A stretch of DNA of 64,000 bases from Novosphingobium flavum (GTDB lineage: Bacteria; Pseudomonadota; Alphaproteobacteria; Sphingomonadales; Sphingomonadaceae), in the NCBI RefSeq assembly GCF_014230315.1, contig NZ_JACLAW010000013.1, forward strand, positions 62,001 to 126,000, given 5' to 3'. Shown here in pieces: positions 36,021 to 45,318 of the stretch. Under the pieces are notes generated by a model. It did not search any database and was not told where the DNA came from. It saw nothing but the letters and a program-made list of their open reading frames with translations. Position numbers and translations under genes: made by a program. Each line of letters starts with the position of its first letter. Position 1 is the first letter of the stretch.

Positions 36021-36767
36021 TTAAACCAACATCGAGGGCCCAAACCAAGTTCGCCTGAATTTCTGATCCTGTAGTTGCGCAAAAAAAGGCAGCCAAAGGC
36101 GCCTTTGAGCGCTTTCGATAAGGTCAAGATACTCTGGGAAGTTGCGGAGACGCCGCCAAACCAGCCCGTCGTTCTGGCTAAGGCAGAAATCGATTGCCAA
36201 AATGGGATCGAGCGGGACAATCGGAATTCGTGGACCAGGGCTTTGCATCAACCCATTCCATATTCCGGAAATGCTGCATGGATTCGAAGGGAGGAAATCA
36301 GCCGCCGCAAAGGCATCTTGTGCATGACCCCCTCGCTGGAAATGAAAAAGCGGGTGCGGTTCCTTCGAAGGATGGGCATTGCCGTCGGCTGCCGCGCGCC
36401 GGGAGGGAGCATACATGTCAGTGTCGAGGCGCCAATGATCCTGAAGGTTAAAGAGCGCACCGCCCGCATCCAGATAGCCCTCGACCCGAACCTGATATTC
36501 CGCACGCCATGGCGTTTGTGCATCCTCTTTCCACTCGAACTGGAAATCGAGGTACGACGCGTGCAGCTCGCATCCATTCGGATGAAGGCCTTGGTTTCTG
36601 GGGACGGGCAGAGGAAGCTGGCTTCCCTTCATCTGGTGGCTCTTGATCCACTGGCTACGAAACCGGCCCATATTCGTATCAAGCGCATCAGCAGTTGCAT
36701 AAGTCGCATGCTCGCGCCGAAGCACCGCGCTTAATCGGTCCAGCTCATCCGGGAGCGAAAAGACCAT
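36021..36767 (-). CDS. Uncharacterised protein, last gene of the MTase/kinase operon
   Basis: 248 residues, no signal peptide or membrane span. The start ATG abuts the stop of the receiver gene, so it is translationally coupled to it. The N-terminus is predicted helical (LPDELDRLSAVLRREHATYA); the middle (WRAEYQVRVEGYLDAGGALF) looks like beta-strands; the C-terminal part (YLDLIESAQRRLWLPFFAQL) is helical again. No catalytic motif, CxxC pair or nuclease signature could be recognised. By position it may be the effector of the system. Base composition is lower in GC than the flanking core genome. Confidence 0.75.
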   Translation of the reverse strand: MVFSLPDELDRLSAVLRREHATYATADALDTNMGRFRSQWIKSHQMKGSQLPLPVPRNQGLHPNGCELHASYLDFQFEWKEDAQTPWRAEYQVRVEGYLDAGGALFNLQDHWRLDTDMYAPSRRAAADGNAHPSKEPHPLFHFQRGGHAQDAFAAADFLPSNPCSISGIWNGLMQSPGPRIPIVPLDPILAIDFCLSQNDGLVWRRLRNFPEYLDLIESAQRRLWLPFFAQLQDQKFRRTWFGPSMLV

Positions 36768-37853
36768 TCAGGCCTCGCGCAGATAGATTTGGAGCCGCTT
36801 CAAATCCTCCTTGTCGAGCCTCGGATCTTCGCGGTTCTGAAGTGCAACTCCCAACGCGGCATAAAGAGGGTCGAGCCAAGGCGGCATGTTGCTTCGGGGC
36901 TTCACTTTTACAGCGCGCGCGGGGTCAATCGGTACGAGCTGCTGCTGCGCCTCTTTGCTGAGCAGGCAGTATCGCCAAGGACGGTCGCCGAGGCTGCCCT
37001 TCGGCATTTGGAGCGGTACGAGGTCGGTGACGATCGCCGTAAGATGTTCCATCCGCTGAGCGATAGTAAATCCGGCGAGGGGGACGTCGGCGACAACCTT
37101 CTCTTGCCACCAATCCTCGATACCGCGGGCCCACCAGCGTGGGAAGCATTCGCTGGACACACCGCGATAGGTATAGGGCTCGAGCTCGCCGGCCAGGGTT
37201 TTCCACCCTTTTGAGTTGTGGAGGTCAACTCCGAGTCGCACCGCGAGCATATCCTCGTCAATCAGCAGGCCGGGGTGGATCAGCATTCGAACGAGCGGAC
37301 CAGCTTTCAGATGAACCCGATCACCGAAGTCGAAATCCGACTGAAAGGCCGTGCTCCCCCATTGACACCATTGATCCTCGGCCAGCCCGAGAATTTGCAG
37401 CAGCCCGGCCCCCTCGTCGATAAGAGCGTCATAAAGTTGGCGCACGCCGATAAGCTTCGCTTGCGCCGCCGATTGTGCTTCGGGCGTGCTGAGACCGTCC
37501 TTTTCGATCTTAAGATCGAAAATATCATCGCTGCTCGAATCGTGACCGATATTCTCGAGCACCTTGTCGCGAAGGGAAAAGCGCACGATCGGAAAGCCAG
37601 GGACGGCCCGTTTCTGTTGAGCTACCCGAATATCCTGCGCCATGCCCGGCCCAGATTGCTGACTGCCCTTCTCGTTCGAAAGATCGACGTCCATCAGCAC
37701 CCCCGAAGGCGAGAAATTGCCTGCGTTGATAGCAACGGCCGCTTCCTGCGCACCCATGGGTGCGATCTTTAACGCATCGTCCTTACTCAGGCCGGTGGCG
37801 AAGGAAGCGGCCTCTTCGGGGCTGTCGTCAATCAAAAGCCAATCGCCGGTCAT
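36768..37853 (-). CDS. Receiver-domain protein with unknown C-terminal domain
   Basis: 361 residues. The first 120 residues have the marks of a CheY-like receiver: acidic pair D9-D10 (WLLIDDSPEEA), phospho-acceptor D55 (GVLMDVDLS), switch Ser93 (PIVRFSLRD) and a lysine at 115 or 118 (FDLKIEKDG). The remaining 240 residues do not resemble a helix-turn-helix, GGDEF or other usual output; they are rich in Trp (WWARGIEDWWQEK) and end with a helical, charged tail. It overlaps the upstream kinase gene (ATGA), so it is the likely phospho-target of that kinase. Confidence 0.85.
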   Translation of the reverse strand: MTGDWLLIDDSPEEAASFATGLSKDDALKIAPMGAQEAAVAINAGNFSPSGVLMDVDLSNEKGSQQSGPGMAQDIRVAQQKRAVPGFPIVRFSLRDKVLENIGHDSSSDDIFDLKIEKDGLSTPEAQSAAQAKLIGVRQLYDALIDEGAGLLQILGLAEDQWCQWGSTAFQSDFDFGDRVHLKAGPLVRMLIHPGLLIDEDMLAVRLGVDLHNSKGWKTLAGELEPYTYRGVSSECFPRWWARGIEDWWQEKVVADVPLAGFTIAQRMEHLTAIVTDLVPLQMPKGSLGDRPWRYCLLSKEAQQQLVPIDPARAVKVKPRSNMPPWLDPLYAALGVALQNREDPRLDKEDLKRLQIYLREA

Positions 37854-40066
37854 TCCTGTTCCTCCGCCGGTAGCCGGACTTCGAGACAGGTCGAATAGCC
37901 TGCCGGAGGATCGACCACCTCAATATCGCCGCCAGCCTTGGATATGATCTGATGGACGATCCAAAGACCCAGTCCGGTTCCCGAGAATTGCTCGGCAGTA
38001 CTGGCCCCCGCGGGAGCCGCAATTCGTGTCGTGAAAAAGAGGTCGAACACCTTTTCCTTATGGTCGTCGGGAATGCCATCCCCGGAGTCGCAAAAGCGGA
38101 TGACGACTTCGCGGCCATCGGCCGCGGCTTCGACATGGATAAGGCGCTCTCCTTCGACGCGTCGCAGCGCTTTCAATGAATTGGAGAAGAAATTGAGTAG
38201 CATTGAGGCGATTTCGGCTGCGTGCATCGGCCTAGTATAAAGTGGATCATAGGCAGGCACGTCGATCGTCAGTTCGATTCCAGCCTTTTCCGCGAGCTTC
38301 GATACCCCGACCTTGAACTCGCCAAGGGCCTTGCTGACGCTGACGGGCGCCAACTGACGCACCGATCGCGCCGATGCGAGCTCGTTGAGATAGCCGGTGA
38401 GGGCGTCGAGGCGCGCCAGCATCGATTTTGCGCGCTCTGCCTGGGTCGAGAAGGCGTTGTCACCGGCGCGCGCAGCCAGCGCAATCTCAAACACCGCCTG
38501 AAAGTCCATCCGCACGGCTTCGAACGTCATACCCGTTTCATGGCTGAACTCCGACGTGGTCAGACCGAGAGTCGCGAGGAGCCGGAGCAGCGCCGCTTCG
38601 TCGGCAAGTTCCGCCCGCTGTTTCTCGATCAGATCGATCGATTGCTCGATGAGTGCAGCGGAGCTTTCGCCGCCTGCCGGTTTCGGATGAGGAGCGGTGC
38701 CGGTATCACCAGCGGATTGGTCGTTTGCCTTCTTTCCTGCCGCTTCCCGAGAACTCTCTTCTTCCGACTCGCGCGCAGCGCGCGCCGCGTCGCGCAGCTT
38801 TTCGAGATTCTCGTTAGCCTTGCGCTGGGTCGATCCGCCGGCGCTCTGCTTGCGCCCGCGGTCCTCTGCAATCCGGCTGACGGCTGTCACGATCACTGCG
38901 GTTGCAAGACCGGTCAGTTCGAGAAAGGCCTCCTTCTCGATAAGACCCTCACGCGACGTATGCTCTTCGAATTGTTCGCCCGCGGGGTCATATACTTCGA
39001 TGACGCCGAAGAAGTTCCGGTTGGCGATCGGGGCGAGCACGGTGCCGCGCTGGGCATAGATCTGGTCCAGTCGCAGCCAGTCATTTTCTGGTTCGCCATA
39101 CGGAACCACCCGAAAGCCGTTACGATAGAGCCGAATTCCCCCTTCCGCGCGTAGTGTGTCCCGAATGCGCGTGAAGACGACAGTCGGCAACAATTCGGGG
39201 AGGAGGATAAAGTAATGGGTCTTCATCGCCACGTCGCGCAGGATCGCGTATTTCGGCGGATCGATCGCGTCGCGGTATGCGTGGTGAATCTTTGCCCATC
39301 CCCGATCAGGTCCGAAGTTGTTTTGCGAAATACGCCACTCGGCCATCCCGTCCCCATCCACCCGAAACTCTATCAGGGCATGATGGTGCGAGAGAATCTC
39401 GGTCTGGAAATCGGCAACGAGGCTCGGATCATCAAACAGGCCGCCGTCACGAAGGAACGAGACCTTGAACCCAGGGTCGGCATTGGGACGCCGCTCGACG
39501 GGTACCACAGGAAAGGGCTGCTGCAGGGCCAGAAGTCCGCGCCAGCATCGGCGGATCTGGGCATCCGACCAATCGTCGCGCAGCCCCTCGACCCTGATGC
39601 TCGTTCCCCGCTTGCGGTGCGGCACCGCACCCAGATAGACCGGCACTTCATTGAGATCGCGTCCGCTCTCGAAATTCCGCCAGTCGACCACCAACTCGAT
39701 GCCTGGGCTGGTATTGTCGATCCACGTCTGCAAGCGGAGCACTTGGCCGAGGCGTTGCGTTGAAAAACGCCCAATTCCCTTCCGACCGGCGCGTTGACGG
39801 TAGAATAATCTGGAACGTGGCTCCGAGACTTTGAGGGTGCTTGCGAGGCGGAGAAAACCTGCGATCACTTCCTCGCGGGTCATCCCAGTCCCGTCATCTT
39901 CGATAACGAGCGCATGGGGTTCAAGGGTGACTGTCACATTCTGTGCGTCTGCGTCATAGCTGTTCTTAACAAGCTCGATGAGCGCCGTTTCCTGTCGGCC
40001 AACCAGTTCGCGTCCCAAACGGTCGATCAGGCCCGCGTCAGTGGTGAAGCGAAGTTCCTCACTCAC
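37850..40066 (-). CDS. Protein with two GHKL ATPase modules: MORC/Hsp90-like plus histidine kinase
   Basis: 738 residues from the GTG at 40066, which overlaps the methyltransferase stop (GTGA). The N-terminal GHKL ATPase has the N-box ELVKNSYDADA (31-41), DDGTGM (57-62) and KGIGRFS (96-102). A middle S5-like region (about 290-390, YRNGFRVVPYGEPENDWLRL) is typical of paraMORC-type ATPases. A charged linker (400-470) leads to a kinase half: a dimerisation helix with H509 in TSEFSHETG, N-box NFFSNSLKAL (625-634), G1 box DSGDGIP (660-666), F-box FFTT and G2 box GTGLGL (696-701). No membrane span, so it is cytoplasmic. The signal it senses may be DNA or nucleoprotein rather than a small molecule. 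Confidence 0.9.
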   Translation of the reverse strand: MSEELRFTTDAGLIDRLGRELVGRQETALIELVKNSYDADAQNVTVTLEPHALVIEDDGTGMTREEVIAGFLRLASTLKVSEPRSRLFYRQRAGRKGIGRFSTQRLGQVLRLQTWIDNTSPGIELVVDWRNFESGRDLNEVPVYLGAVPHRKRGTSIRVEGLRDDWSDAQIRRCWRGLLALQQPFPVVPVERRPNADPGFKVSFLRDGGLFDDPSLVADFQTEILSHHHALIEFRVDGDGMAEWRISQNNFGPDRGWAKIHHAYRDAIDPPKYAILRDVAMKTHYFILLPELLPTVVFTRIRDTLRAEGGIRLYRNGFRVVPYGEPENDWLRLDQIYAQRGTVLAPIANRNFFGVIEVYDPAGEQFEEHTSREGLIEKEAFLELTGLATAVIVTAVSRIAEDRGRKQSAGGSTQRKANENLEKLRDAARAARESEEESSREAAGKKANDQSAGDTGTAPHPKPAGGESSAALIEQSIDLIEKQRAELADEAALLRLLATLGLTTSEFSHETGMTFEAVRMDFQAVFEIALAARAGDNAFSTQAERAKSMLARLDALTGYLNELASARSVRQLAPVSVSKALGEFKVGVSKLAEKAGIELTIDVPAYDPLYTRPMHAAEIASMLLNFFSNSLKALRRVEGERLIHVEAAADGREVVIRFCDSGDGIPDDHKEKVFDLFFTTRIAAPAGASTAEQFSGTGLGLWIVHQIISKAGGDIEVVDPPAGYSTCLEVRLPAEEQE

Positions 40067-41607
40067 GGCTTGCTCGTTCCGCGCCGTGTTCCGCGCAGTC
40101 TTAACGCCTCGCCCATCATCTCTGCAGCCGCTATCGGCCATGAGGCTCCGAAAACCGCTGGCAAGAGGAGGCGGTCGGCAATGTGGCGCGCCTCGTCCGT
40201 CTCCCCAGCCCGGATCGCCCGGTCGGCCTCTTGGAACGCCGGTCTTGATCGAACGCCCTTGTGCAGAAGTATCGGGAATCGGCGAGCGTCGGCCAGCTCG
40301 AACTTCAGGATGCCGCCCCCATAAGATCGACCGAAATGTTCTGCCGCCAACTGACCGAAGCTCGAAATCATACTGAGCGCTACAAGCCGCCGTTCATCGG
40401 CAGATAGCTCGGAAGAAAACCGAAGCTGGTGAAGGGTATTTGTGCATCGGAGCTTCCCCGTCCCAATCACGATCCTGGGACCGACATCGTTCATATATGT
40501 GAAAATTGCGTCACACCCCGGTCCCTGATCCACTTTCCACCATGGTGCACGCTTATTGAGCCACAGAACGGACCGCCTCATACTTGGGGGTATGAGGGCC
40601 AATCGCTTCCTGATCCCCGTTCCTCTGCGCTCGATGTCGCGCGGCGTCAGCAGCCAAGTCCGCTCTCCATGCTTGCCGAGATTGCGTAAGTCGGTCTCAG
40701 AAACTTCAAGGCTGCGAACATGGCGCGCCCGAGCCGCGACCAGAGTTACATCATCGAGCGCTATGCGCGCTTCGGCCCGTTCCGCTTCGGACAAAAGGAA
40801 TACCTTGTTGTAGCCGGTCACGACGCCGATCGACAACGAAGCAATCTCGGAAAGTTGGTGAGCGCCCAGCAAGGCCTGCGCGAAGCAGCGTGGCTTAATG
40901 TCTGCAACCCGCGATCCCGCCGCAGACCATCGTGTAGCGGGCGGGAGCGGACACGCCCCCTGTTCATAGCCGCGCGCAAAAATGATGGCGCCGCGCTCTT
41001 CAGCGTGGTGCGACCACAGGGGCTTGTCGACGATCTGGCGTATTTCGACATGCTCGAACTTATTGCAAATACGCTCCAGCGTTTCGCGGCCATAGTTCGA
41101 AAAGAGAGCTGCCCCCGGTACAATGGCGGCCAAACGGCCACCCGGCTTTAGAAAACCAATTGCGTGGAGCACGAACGGCACCCAGAGCCCTGCGGCACCC
41201 TTGTAGCCAAATCGCTCTCTCAGTTCGTCACGCTCTGCCTTTGGTAGAGCATGATTGCGGGTAAACGGAGGGTTGGAAATTACCCCATCTACCTCGCCAA
41301 TAAGAGCGCGATCCGCCTCTAGGAAATTCTGTCTGATCATATGATGGCCATCTGGGAGCCAATCTCGAACGGCGGTGACAGCATTCTCATCGATGTCACA
41401 CCCGACGACACGTAGTCTGGCTGTCCCTGAGGCTTTACGAGCCGACCAGGCCAGCACGGCCTTTATGAGCGCTCCATCGCCAATGCTTGGCTCAAGAAGC
41501 GTTTCGTCACCCGTTTGAACTACCCATTCGGCAAGTAGGTCAGCCATTGTTTCGGGCGTATAATATGCCCCAAGATTCTTTGCCGCTTGACGGGCGTGCG
41601 AACTCAT
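40063..41607 (-). CDS. N6-adenine DNA methyltransferase (Eco57I/type I-like)
   Basis: 514 residues. Motif X is GAYYTPETMADLLAEW (13-28), motif I LLEPSIGDGAL (37-47), motif II GCDIDENAV (69-77) and the catalytic motif IV NPPF (112-115). The C-terminal 300 residues would hold the target-recognition domain. The order X-I-IV is that of the gamma class. No restriction endonuclease or helicase domain is fused to it or encoded beside it. First gene of the four-gene operon. Confidence 0.92.
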   Translation of the reverse strand: MSSHARQAAKNLGAYYTPETMADLLAEWVVQTGDETLLEPSIGDGALIKAVLAWSARKASGTARLRVVGCDIDENAVTAVRDWLPDGHHMIRQNFLEADRALIGEVDGVISNPPFTRNHALPKAERDELRERFGYKGAAGLWVPFVLHAIGFLKPGGRLAAIVPGAALFSNYGRETLERICNKFEHVEIRQIVDKPLWSHHAEERGAIIFARGYEQGACPLPPATRWSAAGSRVADIKPRCFAQALLGAHQLSEIASLSIGVVTGYNKVFLLSEAERAEARIALDDVTLVAARARHVRSLEVSETDLRNLGKHGERTWLLTPRDIERRGTGIRKRLALIPPSMRRSVLWLNKRAPWWKVDQGPGCDAIFTYMNDVGPRIVIGTGKLRCTNTLHQLRFSSELSADERRLVALSMISSFGQLAAEHFGRSYGGGILKFELADARRFPILLHKGVRSRPAFQEADRAIRAGETDEARHIADRLLLPAVFGASWPIAAAEMMGEALRLRGTRRGTSKP

Positions 41608-41845
41608 TGGTCCCCCTTAAGATTTGCGACGCGTCCGCAACACATGATGCATATCAGCTATGGATGGTCGCAGGCAATCCATCCCACTCTTTCCGAGCGC
41701 AGGGAAACCTGGACCGAATTCCAGCTTCCCAATCCGTTTCGGGAGCTGGGCTAAAACTCCTGAACGATCGGCAGGTAACAAGGGGGCAATCTGGCGAGAT
41801 GGATGGCAGCTCTTGTTGAGGGGGGATGCCGAACGTCCGGCCTGA
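41608..41845. other. 238-bp spacer, probable promoter of the methyltransferase operon
   Basis: No gene supported. It lies between the HNH gene and the methyltransferase on the same strand and is relatively AT-rich near the methyltransferase start, so it probably holds the operon promoter. Confidence 0.4.
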
Positions 41846-42184
41846 TCAGCGTTTCTTCTTGGCCGTGGTCGCCGTGAAATCGGGGTCCTTGTTCGCTACC
41901 CAATCGACAAATTTGCGCACGGTGGGGTTGTCCCGCAGGCCCTCCACATCCATCCCATGGCGTTGCAGTTCGGAAGTGGTGAAATTGGCGATCAACGTCT
42001 GCTGGCAAATGGGGTGCATGGGTACAACATCGCGCCCGCCGCGGCTCTTGGGGACGGGATGGTGCCAGACAATAGTCTCGCCAGTAGGTCTGCCACACAG
42101 CCAGCAGGGTACCGCCGGTGCCGGCTCCTCCTCCTCGCGATGTAGGTCGCCATAGGGATCGTGTTTCGAATGTTTGCGGGCCAT
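41846..42184 (-). CDS. HNH-family protein
   Basis: 112 residues. A CWLCGRP zinc pair is followed by TIVWHHPVPKSRGGRD and MHPICQQTLIANFT, giving the HNH-like arrangement of His-His...His/Cys with zinc ligands. A lysine-rich tail (TTAKKKR) could bind DNA. Upstream and on the same strand as the methyltransferase, but separated by 238 bp. It could be a nuclease linked to the operon or an ordinary chromosomal HNH protein of sphingomonads; the second is slightly more likely. Confidence 0.85.
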   Translation of the reverse strand: MARKHSKHDPYGDLHREEEEPAPAVPCWLCGRPTGETIVWHHPVPKSRGGRDVVPMHPICQQTLIANFTTSELQRHGMDVEGLRDNPTVRKFVDWVANKDPDFTATTAKKKR

Positions 42185-42639
42185 GTGTCTGCCTGAATTG
42201 TCTTGGCTTTGCGCTCCCCGCGCCTAATGGTGGGTGCGGACAGCACTACCACACTGGTTTCTCTCATCGGGTAGTTCGCCAGTCATCGGCCATTCTGCCG
42301 CCAGCGGCTGTCCCGGCACGGCCAATTCCAAATTATACAGGTTGGCCAAGATCAGTATGAACGGCGGCTTCTGAAGATGGGCGCAGGCTGGCTAAAGGGC
42401 AGGTCTGTCGGCGTAATTGGACCTTCAATGGACCGTCGATTTTACACAGTGATGGGAAGGCCCGGAGCTTCCGCGTCACGATGTATAGGGTGTCCGATCT
42501 CAACGCACAATTGGCTTCGCGACCTTGAGTCGTGGCGTTCGAGGCAATCGATTGGGTCTTGCCGAAGCCCTCTACATGCTTTCGCGCAGTAGCTCTTTCT
42601 CTCAGGAGTCGGAGCCTCCAAAACTCCGGGGCGGTTCAG
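42185..42639. other. 455-bp spacer between accessory region and receptor gene
   Basis: Short frames are present (for example a 71-codon one at 42377-42592) but lack ribosome binding sites and family similarity. It marks the junction between the accessory region and the catabolic cluster. Confidence 0.45.
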
Positions 42640-42678
42640 TTTAATCCGGGTCGGGGTAGTGATCCGACCCGGATTAAA
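42640..42678 (-). terminator. Terminator of the TonB-dependent receptor gene
   Basis: TTTAATCCGGGTCGG / CCGACCCGGATTAAA: 15-bp perfect arms, 9-nt loop, starting 8 bp beyond the receptor stop codon. A-T ends on both arms are consistent with an intrinsic terminator. Confidence 0.8.
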
Positions 42679-42685
42679 GACAAGA

Positions 42686-44878
42686 TTAGAAGTGGACGCC
42701 GGCCGTAATCATGATGGTACGTGGAGCGGCGGTTTGGCGATTGTCACCCGTGCCGCTGGCATTCAGCTGTGCAGCATAGGCAACATTGCCAAGGTTCTTG
42801 CCAACGACCTGAATGTCGTACTTCTTGTCGGTCGAACGCCACCGCAGCGAGGCGCCGACGAGATTGTAGTCCGACTGGCGTACGCGGTTCTCAGGCTCGG
42901 AGAAATAGCCCGAGTTGTGATAGAACGTGCCGCCCAGGCTGAAGTCGCCAATCGAGGTCGGGATCGTGTAGTTGAAGCCGAGGTCGAGGGTGAAGTCGGG
43001 GGTGTTCTGGATACGCTTGCCCGGCGCAAGCGGCCCCAGGGTGACGACGTTGCCGCCCGTAGCCGAGACGAGGTTCGGCGTGCTCAGGAATGCCTGCTGA
43101 AACGCGCCGTATCGGCCGTGAATCAGGCTGACGCCGGCGGTCAGTTCCAGATTGCTGGTCGGTGCGACGGTCAGGTCCGCGTCGAACCCATACATCTTCG
43201 CTCCGTCACCGTTGAACACGGTCTGCCGGCTGTTGTAGATTTGAGTGACCTGGACGTTCTTGTAGTCGTTGTAATAGGCGGCGATATTGAAGCGCACCTT
43301 TCGGTCGAAAAGGTCAGTCTTCAGGCCGACTTCATAGGCGTCGAGCGTTTCCGGCAAGAGCAGCAGCGCCGGAAGGGTCTGCGGCTCGTAAAAGCCGCTC
43401 TTGAAGCCGCGGTTGTATGAGACGTAACCCAGGATCGACGGTGTGAAATGGTGGTCGAGTGAAAGGCGCCAAGTCACCTTGCGGAACACGTGACTGTCGC
43501 TCGCCGTGGTCGTCGTGGTGGACGACGAAACGGCGGTATTGACGGCGTCGAACGAGCGATCGTCGATCGTGTAGCGAAGTCCTCCGGTCAGGTTGGTCCT
43601 ATCGCCGATCTTATAGGTCGCCTGGGCATAGCCCGCGTAGGAATCGAGATCGCTGTGCGAGTTTAGCGTCAGCGTCGAGCCGAATGCATAAAGGCGGGTG
43701 ATGATCGGCAGGTAGCCGCTGCGCGCACGATAGTAGTAAAGGCCTGCCACCCAAGTCACTGGCCCGCTGCCGAGCGAGGAGAGTTGGAGTTCCTGGCTCA
43801 GGCTCTTGTCTTTGACGTCGAAGTCGATGACGACGTTGTTGGCCGGGAGCTGGTCAGCGTCGATCGTGGTGACGAAGCGTGAATTGACGTAGCCAGTCAG
43901 ACTGGTCAGGCGGACTCCGCCAATATCGCGCTGGATCGTCGCGCCAAGGCTGTAGAGCTTGGTGGTCAGCGTCGGCTGGGTGTTGAGGTAGACATCCCAC
44001 GGTCCGAAACCGGCGGGATATGCAGGGGTGATGTTGGCCACCTTCTGCATCGAGGTGTTGGCCCCGGTATAATAGGAATAGGCGCCCTGCAGGGTGATCT
44101 TGGTGGCTTCATCCGGCGTGATCACGAGCTTGTCGCGAACGGCGTAGGAGCGGTGCGTCTGCGTGCCGAGGCCGTTGAAGAAATTCTTGCCGTAGCCGGT
44201 GTACTGGTTGTCCATGTGAAACGTCAGGCCGTTGGCGACGCCATCGGTGAGGCCACCCGCGAGGTAGACGTCGGCACCGACTGTGTCGAACGAGCCGTAA
44301 GTAGCAGAGACGTCGCCAGTCAGCTCCTGAGAGGGATCGCGCGAGGTGATCTGGATCAGGCCGCCAGTGGCGTTGCGGCCGAACAGGGTGCCCTGTGGCC
44401 CCTTGAGCACCGCGACCTGGGAGACGTCGCGCAGGTTGAGCAGGGCGCCGGTTTGCGCGCCGTAATAGAAGCCGTCGATATAGACGGCGACCGGGTTCTC
44501 GAGGCCGGGACCCGAGGCCGCGGTGCCGACGCCGCGAATGCGAGGCTGGCCGAGGCCGCCGAGTTGGGTGTTGAACGACAGGCTAGGCACGCTGGTCGCA
44601 AGGTCTGCGCTCGACTGGATGCCGCGCTGCTTGAGCTCTTCGCCACCGATAGCGGTAACCGCGATAGGAACGTCCTGCATGCGCTCGCTGCGCCGCTGGG
44701 CGGTCACGACGATGTCCTGAATGCCGCCGTTATCGGCCTGGTTCGCGGCGCTGTCCTGCTCCGCCGTGGCTTCGGCAGCCATGGCAGGCGAAGAGGCGGC
44801 GGCGAGGGCGACCGCGCAGGCGCCAAGCAACAGCCGTTTGCGCGCGGCGCAATGCGATTGCGAACCAAGATATGTCAT
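42686..44878 (-). CDS. TonB-dependent outer-membrane receptor
   Basis: 730 residues. A signal peptide (RLLLGACAVALAAASSPAMA) precedes a TonB box-like segment (DIVVTAQRR), a plug domain (VPIAVTAIGGEELKQRG, RIRGVGTAASG, VAVYIDGFYYG, LKGPQGTLFGRNATGG) and a beta-barrel ending in a Phe (RTIMITAGVHF), as usual for barrel insertion. This subgroup is expanded in sphingomonads for uptake of carbohydrates, terpenoids and aromatic compounds. GGGAG precedes the ATG. It may import the substrate of the neighbouring catabolic genes. Confidence 0.94.
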   Translation of the reverse strand: MTYLGSQSHCAARKRLLLGACAVALAAASSPAMAAEATAEQDSAANQADNGGIQDIVVTAQRRSERMQDVPIAVTAIGGEELKQRGIQSSADLATSVPSLSFNTQLGGLGQPRIRGVGTAASGPGLENPVAVYIDGFYYGAQTGALLNLRDVSQVAVLKGPQGTLFGRNATGGLIQITSRDPSQELTGDVSATYGSFDTVGADVYLAGGLTDGVANGLTFHMDNQYTGYGKNFFNGLGTQTHRSYAVRDKLVITPDEATKITLQGAYSYYTGANTSMQKVANITPAYPAGFGPWDVYLNTQPTLTTKLYSLGATIQRDIGGVRLTSLTGYVNSRFVTTIDADQLPANNVVIDFDVKDKSLSQELQLSSLGSGPVTWVAGLYYYRARSGYLPIITRLYAFGSTLTLNSHSDLDSYAGYAQATYKIGDRTNLTGGLRYTIDDRSFDAVNTAVSSSTTTTTASDSHVFRKVTWRLSLDHHFTPSILGYVSYNRGFKSGFYEPQTLPALLLLPETLDAYEVGLKTDLFDRKVRFNIAAYYNDYKNVQVTQIYNSRQTVFNGDGAKMYGFDADLTVAPTSNLELTAGVSLIHGRYGAFQQAFLSTPNLVSATGGNVVTLGPLAPGKRIQNTPDFTLDLGFNYTIPTSIGDFSLGGTFYHNSGYFSEPENRVRQSDYNLVGASLRWRSTDKKYDIQVVGKNLGNVAYAAQLNASGTGDNRQTAAPRTIMITAGVHF

Positions 44879-45318
44879 GCTTTCTCCCATCCCATGTTCT
44901 TGAACAGCCTGTCCGGTGTGACAACAACGGAGCTTCCGGCGGCTCGTTTTGTTAGTCGTCGCGCTGAATCGCTTCGCCGCGTTCGTTCGATGCAGGGCCT
45001 TCTCCAGAGCGGGGAAGCCATGCATTCGACCTGATCCTGGAAACTTGCGACTCAACGGTCGCGTTCTGGCATCTCTTGCAATTTCCAGCCCTCGTCCGGG
45101 GCGGGTGGAATTGATCCGGCTGACGCGGTCTCAAGCCCCAACGACGGGATGATTTTCGCGTCATGATGCGGATCGTAGCGAGAGGAGGGCAGTGTCAGAA
45201 TGTCGAATATCGTGATATCGATATAGCCAATTCTACCCAGCCTTGAGGCGAAATCGGCTCGATGGGCTTGGTTCGTGAAGTCTGCGAGCGCGGGTCCCGC
45301 CACACCAACCTCTATCGG
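44879..45318. other. 440-bp upstream region of the receptor gene
   Basis: No gene supported. It holds the receptor promoter and AT-rich palindromic sequence near 45205-45226, including the perfect ATATCGATAT at 45215-45224 followed by AGCC, which resembles part of the 45314 palindrome. A minus-strand frame of 83 codons (45052-45303) has no ribosome binding site and an atypical composition. Confidence 0.5.

Noticed and set aside
40063..42184. Complete restriction-modification system made of the methyltransferase and the HNH protein
   Set aside because: The HNH protein is separated by 238 bp, not coupled, and resembles an ordinary chromosomal HNH gene; a restriction role is not supported.
30603..42185. 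Direct repeat of the tRNA-Lys 3' end marking island integration
   Set aside because: Searched by eye for GGTTCGAACCCAGC-type copies downstream and found none; large serine recombinases usually do not target tRNA genes.
42377..42592. Possible 71-residue protein in the 500-bp spacer
   Set aside because: No ribosome binding site and no recognisable features.
45052..45303. Possible 83-residue protein upstream of the TonB receptor gene
   Set aside because: No ribosome binding site, odd composition, and it covers the AT-rich palindromic promoter-like sequence.
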